Source of the DNA: an uncultured Gammaproteobacteria bacterium
GTDB lineage: Bacteria > Pseudomonadota > Gammaproteobacteria > PS1 > Pseudothioglobaceae
Reading direction: 5' to 3'
Length of the DNA stretch: 13,274 nucleotides
NCBI GenBank assembly: GCA_929200175.1
Contig: CAKMYR010000024.1
Location: forward strand, 1-13,274
The notes beneath the pieces were generated by a model that ran no database searches, was not told the origin of the DNA, and saw only the letters and a list, made by a program, of their open reading frames with translations. Shown piece by piece: positions 1 through 7,198 of the stretch (position 1 is the stretch's first letter; each line of letters opens with the position of its first letter). A program made the position numbers and the translations under genes.

Positions 1-159
1 ATAAGTTTTGAAGAAATAAAATAATTAAAGAAACTTGTGTATAGAAAATTATTTTTAATCAAAATCTAGATGAATTATTTTTTAAATTATCACTTTAGAT
101 TTTTTAAAAATATAAAATTGTTTAAATATAAAATAAATTATTTATAAAAATAATAGCAG

Positions 160-168
160 TGGTACAAT
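160..168 (+). promoter_or_regulatory. Possible extended -10 promoter of the SMR transporter gene
   Basis: The bases read TGG-TACAAT, an extended -10 (TGn followed by a 5/6 match to TATAAT). A weak TTTATA lies at 141-146 with a 16-base spacer. Transcription would begin near 175, giving a leader of about 44 bases before the ATG at 219. The region is so AT-rich that chance -10 matches are common, so this is tentative. Confidence 0.35.
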
Positions 169-218
169 AATTAAAATCTTAATGATTATTTAATCTTCTT
201 ATTAATAAAGGATATTTA

Positions 219-548
219 ATGGGTTATTTATATTTAGCTATAGCTATAGTTACAGAAGTCATTGCTACAAGTGCTTTAAAGTCTTCTCAAGAATTTACAA
301 AAATTGGTCCTAGTATTGTTGTTTTGATTGGTTATGTAATTTCATTTTATTTTCTTTCATTAGTTTTAAAAACAGTACCAGTTGGTGTTGCTTATGCAAT
401 TTGGTCTGGTTTAGGGATAGTTTTAATAGCAATAGTAGGTGTTGTTGTTTTTAATCAAAAAATTAATATTCCAACAATTATTGGCATGTTGTTGATTGTA
501 TTTGGAATAATAATTATGCATTTGTTTTCTGAATCAGTCAAACATTAA
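219..548 (+). CDS. Small multidrug resistance (SMR/EmrE-type) transporter
   Basis: This 109-residue protein is almost exactly the length of EmrE and should form four membrane helices. It has the family's essential membrane-embedded glutamate in helix 1 (Glu13, in TEVIATSALK). It also has the conserved YAIWSG segment at 59-64 with Trp62, and the GxxLIxxG-like helix 4. Family knowledge: dual-topology dimers exchange protons for cationic drugs, quaternary amines or guanidinium at the inner membrane. EmrE-like drug export is the usual annotation; guanidinium export (Gdx type) is possible, and the substrate cannot be read from sequence alone. The ATG has a good ribosome site, AAAGGA at 207-212, six bases upstream. 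The gene is followed by a 153-bp gap and is probably transcribed alone. Confidence 0.93.
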   Translation: MGYLYLAIAIVTEVIATSALKSSQEFTKIGPSIVVLIGYVISFYFLSLVLKTVPVGVAYAIWSGLGIVLIAIVGVVVFNQKINIPTIIGMLLIVFGIIIMHLFSESVKH

Positions 549-599
549 AGATAGTATTAAATTAAATTATTTTGTTTTTATCTAAATTTAGGAATTATC

Positions 600-605
600 T
601 ATAAT
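600..605 (+). promoter_or_regulatory. Possible -10 box of the peroxiredoxin gene
   Basis: A perfect TATAAT lies here, with only a poor -35 (TTTATC at 577-582, 17-base spacer). A second TATAAT occurs at 615-620. Either would give a leader of roughly 75-95 bases before the ATG at 702. The promoter is suggested mainly because the gene has its own 153-bp upstream gap. No regulator site could be recognised. Confidence 0.25.
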
Positions 606-701
606 ATTTAAAAATATAATATATGTTATAGTACGAAAAATTATTTATAACAACTAATTTTTATATTTAAGATTTTTTTAATTTAACTAAGGAGGCAACA
701 C

Positions 702-1358
702 ATGTCTTTACGTATTAATGATCAAGCGCCTAATTTTCAAGCACAAACAACACAAGGCAAGATTGATTTTCATAATTGGATTGGAGATGGATGGGCTGTG
801 TTATTTTCACATCCAAAAGATTTCACTCCTGTTTGTACAACAGAGCTTGGTTACATGTCTAAAATACAGCCTGAATTTGAAAAGCGAAACACTAAAATAA
901 TTGCGCTAAGTATTGATCCTGTAGAAGATCACAAGAAATGGTTAAAAGATGTTGAAGATGTAGGGAATACTACTGTTAGCTATCCGGTAATTGCTGATAC
1001 TAACCTTAGTATAGCAAAGTTATATAATATGTTTCCCGCTGATGAAACTGGTTCTGCTCAAGGTAGAACTGCAATGACAAATGCAACAGTTAGATCAGTT
1101 TTTATTGTGGGTCCTGATAAAAATATAAAACTTATGATGACTTATCCAATGACTACAGGTAGAAATTTTGATGAAATTTTAAGAGTTATTGATTCAATGC
1201 AGCTTACAGCTAAAAATAAAGTTGCAACTCCTGTTAATTGGAAAAATGGAGAAGATGTTATTATTGTTCCTGCAGTTTCAAATGAAGATGCCAAAAAGAT
1301 TTATCCTGATGGTTGGGAGACAATTAAACCTTATTTACGCAAAGTTAAACAACCTTAA
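702..1358 (+). CDS. 1-Cys peroxiredoxin (Prx6 family)
   Basis: This cytosolic thiol peroxidase reduces hydrogen peroxide and organic hydroperoxides. The active-site segment HPKDFTPVCTTE lies at residues 37-48, with the peroxidatic Cys45, the supporting Thr42 and a conserved Arg131. Cys45 is the only cysteine in the 218 residues, so no resolving cysteine exists in the chain. An external thiol such as glutathione or a thioredoxin-like partner must regenerate it. The long C-terminal arm (from about 175, with PDGWETIKPYLR near 202-213) is typical of the Prx6 subgroup, whose members are about 210-225 residues long. The start is secure: the strong Shine-Dalgarno AAGGAGG lies at 689-695, the best in this window, which suggests high expression. 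A hairpin follows the gene at 1380-1412. Confidence 0.95.
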   Translation: MSLRINDQAPNFQAQTTQGKIDFHNWIGDGWAVLFSHPKDFTPVCTTELGYMSKIQPEFEKRNTKIIALSIDPVEDHKKWLKDVEDVGNTTVSYPVIADTNLSIAKLYNMFPADETGSAQGRTAMTNATVRSVFIVGPDKNIKLMMTYPMTTGRNFDEILRVIDSMQLTAKNKVATPVNWKNGEDVIIVPAVSNEDAKKIYPDGWETIKPYLRKVKQP

Positions 1359-1379
1359 ATAAGTAGATAATAAATTTTA

Positions 1380-1412
1380 AGCGCGGAAAACTTATCTAGT
1401 GTTTTTCGCGCT
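1380..1412 (+). terminator. GC-rich hairpin after the peroxiredoxin gene, possible terminator
   Basis: The arms are AGCGCGGAAAAC (1380-1391) and GTTTTTCGCGCT (1401-1412), pairing over 12 bp with one G-U wobble and a 9-base loop. It starts 22 bases after the stop codon and is much the most GC-rich element in the surrounding noncoding DNA. That suggests selection for a structure that ends transcription or protects the mRNA 3' end. It lacks a clear T-run on either side, so it is not a textbook intrinsic terminator. Confidence 0.4.
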
Positions 1413-1589
1413 AAATCATAATCAATAAAATTAAAAAATATTGTAAATCTTTATAATATTTAACAAGATAACTTTTAGTATAAGTTTTTTAAACAAACTA
1501 ATAAAGTTGATAAAAAGTCAAATAACATAATTGCCACAATTTAAATCTTAAAAACGGTAAATAAAATTGCTTATAAAAAATAATTTTAC

Positions 1590-2219
1590 ATGGAATTAGT
1601 ACTAAAAGGATTTATTATATCTGGAGGACTAAGCATAGTAATTGGTGCTCAAAATGCATTTTTACTTAAACATGGATTGCAAGCAAAAAATATTTTTTTG
1701 GTATCTTTAATATTTTTTGTGTGTGATATCATCTTAATGACAATTGGTGTTATGGGAGTAGGCACTATAATTAGATCAAGCATAATATTAGCTTTGTTAC
1801 TTGCTTTATCTGGAGCTTTATTTTTAATTTGGTATGGTATTAGATCATTTTTAAACGCATTTAAATCAACTGCAATTCTTGGCAAAAACTCCAATACAAA
1901 AATCGATAGTGGAGTTAAAGTAGTTATTTTGTCGGCTTTAGGAGTAACCTTTCTAAATCCTAATGTATATATTGATACTATTTTTATTATTGGAGGAATA
2001 GCAGGGACAATGCCTTTACAAAGTAAAATTTTATTTCTTTTAGGGGCTTTTATAGCGTCATTTATCTGGTTTTTTGGTTTTGGTTATGGAGCAAGATTAT
2101 TACGGCCATTTTTTATGAATGAAAAATCCTGGCGTTTTTTAGAATTTTTAGTTGGAATAATTATGTTTTATATTGCTTTTGAATTATTATTGTATGTGGT
2201 AAAAATAGTAAAAACCTAG
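1590..2219 (+). CDS. LysE/ArgO-family amino-acid exporter
   Basis: This 209-residue inner-membrane protein has about six hydrophobic helices (roughly 3-23, 34-58, 65-87, 110-135, 145-168, 181-205). It follows the LysE/ArgO pattern closely: GAQNAF at 19-24 near the end of helix 1, Asp46 in helix 2, the WYG segment at 81-83, LNPNVYIDT at 122-130 in helix 4, and FIWFFG at 158-163. Length and motifs match ArgO (211 residues in E. coli), so arginine or lysine export is the likeliest role; the substrate is inferred from the family. The ATG has no visible Shine-Dalgarno, but no other start would preserve the first helix. It has its own 231-bp upstream gap and lies 79 bp before cbbO, to which it has no obvious functional link. 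Confidence 0.9.
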   Translation: MELVLKGFIISGGLSIVIGAQNAFLLKHGLQAKNIFLVSLIFFVCDIILMTIGVMGVGTIIRSSIILALLLALSGALFLIWYGIRSFLNAFKSTAILGKNSNTKIDSGVKVVILSALGVTFLNPNVYIDTIFIIGGIAGTMPLQSKILFLLGAFIASFIWFFGFGYGARLLRPFFMNEKSWRFLEFLVGIIMFYIAFELLLYVVKIVKT

Positions 2220-2298
2220 TAAAATATCTTTGCAAATACAATGAGAAAAAATAACAAAAAACAATTAAGTTACAATAACGCAAAAATAGTAGAAAATT

Positions 2299-4644
2299 AT
2301 GTCAACTATAATCCTTGAAGAATATTCAGAATATTTAGAAGATGTTGCTCCAGAGATTAAAGATGTCTTGGAATCAACTTTTCACGATGCTGCAAGAGTT
2401 ATTTCCCCAGCAGGCTTAAGAGATTATTTAGATGGAGCAAAAGCATTATCTAATCTTGGTCGTGGTAATGATTTAGTTATTACATATTTAGAAGTTATGC
2501 CTCAAGTAGCAAAAGAATGTGAAGAGGAAATAATTAAAGATTGTGTAACTGCAGCTATGAAATTATCTTCAATGACTTCAGGTTCTGTAATCTCGCTTTT
2601 ATTATCTGGTTTACCATCAGTTTCAAGAAATTTAGGTGATTTACAATTAGTCAAGGGTTATTTGGTCTTAATTCATCAATTAGCATCAACGGCAGCTAGA
2701 GGGCTTAGGCCAATGTTAGTGCATGTTGATTTTCTTTTATCTAAATTAACTCTTAGCGGATTAAGGCGTTGGGCGAACTTTGGAGCTTCAGCTTATAGAA
2801 GAGATTTTAATAATTTAACAGCTTATTTTAATCTTGAATCAGCAGATAGCTTGGCTATGTTAGAAAAAGAAAGACGTGGTGTTCTTTTTGTTAAAGTACA
2901 AAAAAAACTTAATTTTTATTTACGAGCCTTATGGGCAAGAGACTTTTTTTTAAGACCAAGTGGGTCAGATTACACAGATTTTAGGCCCTATATTGAAGAT
3001 ATGATTTTGCACTTGCCAGATGCTTTAGATAATGTTGGCGAAATAAGTGCTTTAGACTTATACCGTGCAACTGCAACACATATGGCATCGCATATTATGT
3101 ATGCTAATAAATCTATTTCACCAGAACAACTTTCACCAGCACAAAAGTTTTTTATTGGATTTATTGAAGATGCTAGAGTTGAATATAAAGCTATTCAAGA
3201 GTTTCCGGGATTAAAAAAATTATGGAAATCAATAATGAGCTTAAAGCCTGAAACAAAAGCAGAACATCAAACTATGCCTATTTTAGAAAAATTTGCTTTG
3301 CAATTATTAGATAATAAAACTCAAGGTGATAACGAGAAAATTAATAATCTTGCAAAAAAATTCCATTCTGAAATAGCTAAAAATCAAGATGATAATCATT
3401 TTTCCTGGATTATTGGAATGGAGCTATATAATTTATTTGCAAGCGAAAAACAAGTGCCAAGTTTAAGAATACTGGAGCGTTATAATATTCTTTATAGAGA
3501 TGATAATCGCATTATCTGGAATTATGAAAAATTTAGTTGGGATAATGAATTTGAATATATGCAAAGCCTTAATCAACAAGTTCGTCATCAGGTTAGCCCT
3601 TTAATGATGGCTCTTGAAGTTGATTGCGAATTAGCAGGAGATGATGCCCAAGAAATTTGGGTTTGTAAAGATAATATGCGAGTATATGAAGATGATTTAA
3701 CAGATGATGCTAAATCATTTAATGACATTATGGGTAAAGAACCAATCTCTGATCCTTATCATTATCAAGAATGGGATTATCAAATCCAATTACACAGACC
3801 GGATTGGGCAACTGTTTATGAGCGTAGACCCGCTAGTGGCGATCCTGAAGATATTGAAAAAATACTTCTTGAACATAAACCTGTTGTTAATAGAATAAGA
3901 CAGATTATTGATGTATTATCACCATCAGGAGTACAAAGACAAAGAGGATTAGAAGATGGTGATGAGATAGATATTAATGCAGCAATTGATGCTATGGTAG
4001 CAATTCGTATGGGAAAGCAACCAAGCTCTAAAATAACTATGAAAAATGTATTAAAAACTAGAGATTTATCAATTATTGTATTGCTTGATTTGTCCGAATC
4101 AACTAATCAAGTAGTAGCAGGTTCAGATAAAACAATCTTAGAATTGACAAGAGAAGCAGCTAGCCTAGTAGCAACCGCTATAGATGGTATTGGCGATGCT
4201 TTTGCCTTACATGGTTTTGCTTCTGATGGTCGCCATGATATACATTACTTTAAATTTAAAGATTTTAATCAAAATTTCGAAGAAAAAACTAAATCTTATC
4301 TTGCTGGCATGAAAGGAGGATTATCTACTAGGATGGGTGCTGCTTTACGTCATGCTGGTCATTATTTATTAAAACAAGAAGAAAGGCGTAAGTTAGTTAT
4401 ATTAGTCACAGATGGTGAACCAGCTGATATTGACGAAAAAGATCCTCAACATTTAAGACATGATACTAAAAAGGCTGTAGAAGAATTATATTCTACTGGA
4501 GTTTTATCTTATTGCCTAACTTTAGATCAGTATGCAGACAGTTATGCTAAACATATTTTTGGTGAAAATAATTATACTATTATTGATAATGTTGAGCGCT
4601 TACCAGAAAAACTACCTTTATTATTTGCGAGCTTAACAAATTAG
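2299..4644 (+). CDS. cbbO: CbbO-type von Willebrand factor A protein, Rubisco activase subunit (CbbO/NorD family)
   Basis: This large soluble protein (781 residues) has a long helical N-terminal region and a C-terminal VWA domain from about residue 590. The metal-dependent adhesion site is complete: Asp597-x-Ser599-x-Ser601, Thr677, and Thr704-Asp705-Gly706. The middle carries an H261-x3-H265 pair followed by Glu290-Asp-Ala-Arg293, whose role is not assigned here. Family knowledge: CbbO works with the MoxR-type AAA+ ATPase CbbQ, binding Rubisco through its metal site so that inhibitory sugar phosphates are pulled out. The related NorD acts with NorQ on nitric oxide reductase. Length and N-terminal sequence favour CbbO, but no cbbQ, Rubisco or nor gene lies within the window, so NorD-like function is the main alternative. 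The ATG has only a weak purine-rich ribosome site. The next gene starts two bases after the stop. Confidence 0.8.
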   Translation: MSTIILEEYSEYLEDVAPEIKDVLESTFHDAARVISPAGLRDYLDGAKALSNLGRGNDLVITYLEVMPQVAKECEEEIIKDCVTAAMKLSSMTSGSVISLLLSGLPSVSRNLGDLQLVKGYLVLIHQLASTAARGLRPMLVHVDFLLSKLTLSGLRRWANFGASAYRRDFNNLTAYFNLESADSLAMLEKERRGVLFVKVQKKLNFYLRALWARDFFLRPSGSDYTDFRPYIEDMILHLPDALDNVGEISALDLYRATATHMASHIMYANKSISPEQLSPAQKFFIGFIEDARVEYKAIQEFPGLKKLWKSIMSLKPETKAEHQTMPILEKFALQLLDNKTQGDNEKINNLAKKFHSEIAKNQDDNHFSWIIGMELYNLFASEKQVPSLRILERYNILYRDDNRIIWNYEKFSWDNEFEYMQSLNQQVRHQVSPLMMALEVDCELAGDDAQEIWVCKDNMRVYEDDLTDDAKSFNDIMGKEPISDPYHYQEWDYQIQLHRPDWATVYERRPASGDPEDIEKILLEHKPVVNRIRQIIDVLSPSGVQRQRGLEDGDEIDINAAIDAMVAIRMGKQPSSKITMKNVLKTRDLSIIVLLDLSESTNQVVAGSDKTILELTREAASLVATAIDGIGDAFALHGFASDGRHDIHYFKFKDFNQNFEEKTKSYLAGMKGGLSTRMGAALRHAGHYLLKQEERRKLVILVTDGEPADIDEKDPQHLRHDTKKAVEELYSTGVLSYCLTLDQYADSYAKHIFGENNYTIIDNVERLPEKLPLLFASLTN

Positions 4645-4646
4645 CC

Positions 4647-4895
4647 GTGTTTGAAGATAATATAATAGAATTTAAACCAAAATATCCTTTTACATTACCA
4701 AGCGATTGGAAAGATGAAGATAATCCTACTATTTATGAGATTAATGCAACTTTAGAAACAATAAAGAAAATGTATTATGATCAAGTAAAAGAAATAAAAG
4801 ACGGCAATATTAGTAAAGAATTAGGAGAGAAAAAGCTACGCAATATAGCTACTAATTATCAATCAATTAAAGCAATATTATTTCAATATCGTTAG
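4647..4895 (+). CDS. Small unknown protein coupled to cbbO
   Basis: The gene encodes 82 residues from a GTG start that begins two bases after the cbbO stop. It has no Shine-Dalgarno of its own, so it is probably translated by ribosomes finishing cbbO. The protein is charged and soluble, with no signal peptide or membrane segment. A short N-terminal stretch ends in PFTLPSDWKDED (14-25). It is followed by what looks like a helical hairpin (about 31-51 and 57-79), rich in Lys and Glu, with one Trp at 21. I do not recognise the family. Tight coupling suggests a role linked to the CbbO protein, for example as a small partner or stabiliser, but this is inference from position only. Codon use resembles the neighbours, and the reading frame is open for its whole length. 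Confidence 0.7.
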   Translation: MFEDNIIEFKPKYPFTLPSDWKDEDNPTIYEINATLETIKKMYYDQVKEIKDGNISKELGEKKLRNIATNYQSIKAILFQYR

Positions 4896-4931
4896 TTCAA
4901 TAAAATACTATAAATATTAATTTTTTGTAAT

Positions 4932-5969
4932 TTAGCTTATTGGTAAATTAACCTTGCTATTAAAATTATGCCATTCATAACGGACTGGATAATTTTTGCG
5001 ATATTTTTCAAAATTTTTTATATCTTTTATTGCTAAAGAGTCTTTTTTAAAATCATAAATAGCGTTGATAGAATCTTTTAAATTATCTTTTTTTATTGTT
5101 AATTTTCTTTTATTAATTAACTTAAGAACATTATCATCATAATTTACATTTAAAAACTTACATAATTCTTTATAAATCATAATATTACCAATAAATTTAG
5201 CATCAATTGAATGTCCAGCTATATGAGGGGTGGCTAAATAGGCATTTTTTTGTAGTTTTTGATTTATATTTGGCTCATTTTCCCAGCAATCAATTACATT
5301 TGCTAAAGTATTAGTATTTTGCCAAATTTGCTCGTCAATTATGCCGCCACGAGCTGTATTAATAAGTATAGTTTTATCTGTAATTTTATGAAAATTATTA
5401 TTATTTAATAATTTATATGTGGGATATTTGCAATTAAAAGTTAAAGGAGTATGAAAGCTAACAATATCAGATTCTATAGCTTTATCAAGGCTAACAAAAT
5501 TAGGTAAATTTTCTTTTTCTTTACGCAAAGGATCATTTAATATAGTTTTTATTCCTAACAAACTTGCTTTATGAGCTAATATCTTTCCGATATTTCCTAC
5601 TCCAATAATTCCTAGAGTTTTTTTTGTATAATCAAAATTTAATTTAGCTGCTAAATTAATAATTGAGCTTATGACAAATTCTGCAACTGCATTTGCATTA
5701 CATCCTTTAGCTTGAGAGAATTTTATATTATTATTTTTTAAATAATCAATATCAACATGATCAATCCCAGCAACTGTAGATCCTACAAATTTGACTGTAC
5801 TTTTTTTTAATAAATTTTCATCTACTTTAGTTCTTGAGCGAATAATTAATATATCTGTATTTTTAATAATTTTATTATTAATATCTTTACCATCTAATGA
5901 AATTATTTTTCCAAAACCAGAAAATATTTTTTGATATTGATAACAAGATTCGTCAATTACTAACTTCAT
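4932..5969 (-). CDS. pdxB: Erythronate-4-phosphate dehydrogenase
   Basis: The enzyme oxidises 4-phosphoerythronate to 2-oxo-3-hydroxy-4-phosphobutanoate, the second step of the DXP-dependent route to pyridoxal phosphate. It is an NAD-dependent D-2-hydroxyacid dehydrogenase. The nucleotide fold has GVGNIG at 123-128 and an acidic residue in NDP at 146-148. GCNANAVAEFV at 89-99 is a PdxB hallmark. The catalytic trio is Arg207 (ARGG), Glu232 (ENEPN) and His249 (TPHIAGHS). The C-terminal dimerisation region, with YDFKKD and KYRKNYPVRYEW (about 322-333), is present. The chain is slightly short (345 residues against 378 in E. coli). I chose the ATG at 5969, not the in-frame TTG at 5978: it gives the usual MKLVIDE start and overlaps the ung stop as ATGA. 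It is the last gene of the three-gene minus-strand operon. Confidence 0.93.
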   Translation of the reverse strand: MKLVIDESCYQYQKIFSGFGKIISLDGKDINNKIIKNTDILIIRSRTKVDENLLKKSTVKFVGSTVAGIDHVDIDYLKNNNIKFSQAKGCNANAVAEFVISSIINLAAKLNFDYTKKTLGIIGVGNIGKILAHKASLLGIKTILNDPLRKEKENLPNFVSLDKAIESDIVSFHTPLTFNCKYPTYKLLNNNNFHKITDKTILINTARGGIIDEQIWQNTNTLANVIDCWENEPNINQKLQKNAYLATPHIAGHSIDAKFIGNIMIYKELCKFLNVNYDDNVLKLINKRKLTIKKDNLKDSINAIYDFKKDSLAIKDIKNFEKYRKNYPVRYEWHNFNSKVNLPIS

Positions 5970-6634
5970 AATTTCCAATCTATTATTTTTTTATTATGTG
6001 TAAGTAAATAGTTATTAGTTTTAGAAAAATGTTTACAACCAAAAAAACCTTTATGTGCTGAAAATGGAGAAGGGTGAGATGCAGTTAAAACTAAATGTTT
6101 ATTTTTATTTATAAGTATAGATTTTTTTTGTGCATAAGATCCCCATAATATAAAAACTAGGTGTTCTTTATTTTCACTTAATATGCTAATTATATTGTCT
6201 GTAAATTTTTCCCAACCGTAATTGGCATGCGAACTTGGTGATTTTTCTTCAACAGTTAATACGCTATTTAATAATAATACACCTTGTTTTGCCCAAGCGG
6301 TTAAGTCGCCATTATTTGCTGGCTTTATTTGTAAGTCTGTATATAATTCTTGATAAATATTCCTTAAAGATGGCGGTATTTTAGTGCCAAATGGTACAGA
6401 AAAACTAAGTCCATGAGCTTGAGATTTATTATGATAAGGATCTTGGCCTAATATCAAAACTTTAACATCTTTAAAATGAGTTAATTCAAAAGCATAAAAC
6501 CATTTTTTTCTATCTGGATAAATAATCTTATTTTCAATATACCTTTGTTTTAATAGATTTAATAGCCTAACAAAGTATTCTTGTTTTGAAGTACCCTTTA
6601 AATATTTTGACCAATCACCAATATTATTACTCAT
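5966..6634 (-). CDS. ung: Uracil-DNA glycosylase, family 1
   Basis: The enzyme removes uracil from DNA to start base-excision repair in the cytoplasm. The catalytic water-activating loop GQDPYH is at 63-68 (Asp65). LLLNSVLTVE follows at 120-129, with uracil-recognising Asn123. The DNA-intercalation loop HPSPFSAHKGFFGCKHF starts at 187 with catalytic His187. LWGSYAQKK at 163-171 is also conserved. At 222 residues it is full length. It overlaps the upstream thioredoxin-like gene and the downstream pdxB by four bases each (ATGA), so it is almost certainly translated from a shared mRNA. The combination of repair, redox and vitamin B6 genes has no clear shared pathway and probably reflects genome packing. 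Confidence 0.96.
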   Translation of the reverse strand: MSNNIGDWSKYLKGTSKQEYFVRLLNLLKQRYIENKIIYPDRKKWFYAFELTHFKDVKVLILGQDPYHNKSQAHGLSFSVPFGTKIPPSLRNIYQELYTDLQIKPANNGDLTAWAKQGVLLLNSVLTVEEKSPSSHANYGWEKFTDNIISILSENKEHLVFILWGSYAQKKSILINKNKHLVLTASHPSPFSAHKGFFGCKHFSKTNNYLLTHNKKIIDWKL

Positions 6635-7125
6635 AAACTAGCAAACCATAATCTTAATCTAAGTCCAATTTCTGAACTATAACCAACTTCTGTAAATTGC
6701 ACTTTGCCTTCATTATCAACGATAAAACTACTTGGCGTGCCTCTAACTCCAAATAATTGTGCCAATGATCCTGAATTATCATTGATTATATTATCTAGTT
6801 TAAGTCCATTTTTTATAGCATATTCCTTAATATAATCATCGCTGCCAGATTTAATGGCAATATTTAATGTTTTATAATCCTTGGCAATGGATTGAATACT
6901 ATCATTTTCAATCTCACAAATTCTACACCAAGTAGCCCAAAAATGAATCAAAAATGCACTATCAGCTAATGGTTTTGAATCTATTGTATCTTTAGTAATT
7001 GTTTGTAAATTAAGAATTGGTACTGTGCCATTAACTAAATCTTTATTTTGCCAAGCACGAAATGCTAAAATCACTAAAATAATTATTAAAAATTGTATAA
7101 TAATTCTTTTATTAAGTATTTTCAT
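6631..7125 (-). CDS. Membrane-anchored periplasmic thioredoxin-like protein (TlpA/DsbE/ScsD type)
   Basis: The 164-residue protein has a positively charged N-terminus and one hydrophobic helix (about 8-24), expected to anchor it in the inner membrane with the rest in the periplasm. The thioredoxin fold carries the redox motif Trp66-Cys67-Arg-Ile-Cys70 within HFWATWCRIC, and the cis-proline loop GTPSSFIV with Pro131. Such proteins reduce or isomerise disulfides, for example in cytochrome c maturation (DsbE/CcmG) or copper stress (ScsD). The active-site dipeptide Arg-Ile and the short anchor are closest to the ScsD-like group, but the partner cannot be told and no ccm or scs genes are nearby. 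It is the first gene of the minus-strand operon, and its stop overlaps the ung start by four bases. No clear Shine-Dalgarno precedes it. Confidence 0.86.
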   Translation of the reverse strand: MKILNKRIIIQFLIIILVILAFRAWQNKDLVNGTVPILNLQTITKDTIDSKPLADSAFLIHFWATWCRICEIENDSIQSIAKDYKTLNIAIKSGSDDYIKEYAIKNGLKLDNIINDNSGSLAQLFGVRGTPSSFIVDNEGKVQFTEVGYSSEIGLRLRLWFASL

Positions 7126-7198
7126 TATTTGTCATTATACTTATATAAAAATACTTAATATTGTATAAATTTATAGCTAATATAAATCCTAAATTTAG
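7126..7198. promoter_or_regulatory. Divergent promoter region between the thioredoxin-like and trpD2-like genes
   Basis: This 73-bp region must hold start signals for both directions. It contains a perfect 12-bp palindrome, TATAAATTTATA, at 7164-7175, close to its centre. A perfect TATAAT lies on the minus strand at 7139-7134, only eight bases before the ATG at 7125. TATAAA lies on the plus strand at 7181-7186, twelve bases before the ATG at 7199. If these boxes are real, both transcripts would be nearly leaderless, which fits the absence of Shine-Dalgarno sequences. No good -35 was found for either. Confidence 0.4.

Noticed and set aside
1..218. Search for a gene fragment, tRNA or mobile-element end at the left edge
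   Set aside because: All frames are broken by frequent stops and no cloverleaf or terminal inverted repeat was seen; only the possible promoter near 160 stands out.
1649..1894. An 81-codon minus-strand open frame inside the LysE/ArgO-type exporter
   Set aside because: The plus-strand frame carries the family motifs across the whole stretch; the antisense product has no recognisable features.
5970..5978. TTG start at 5978 for pdxB
   Set aside because: The ATG at 5969 gives the usual PdxB N-terminus and forms a 4-base ATGA overlap with ung, identical in style to the upstream junction.
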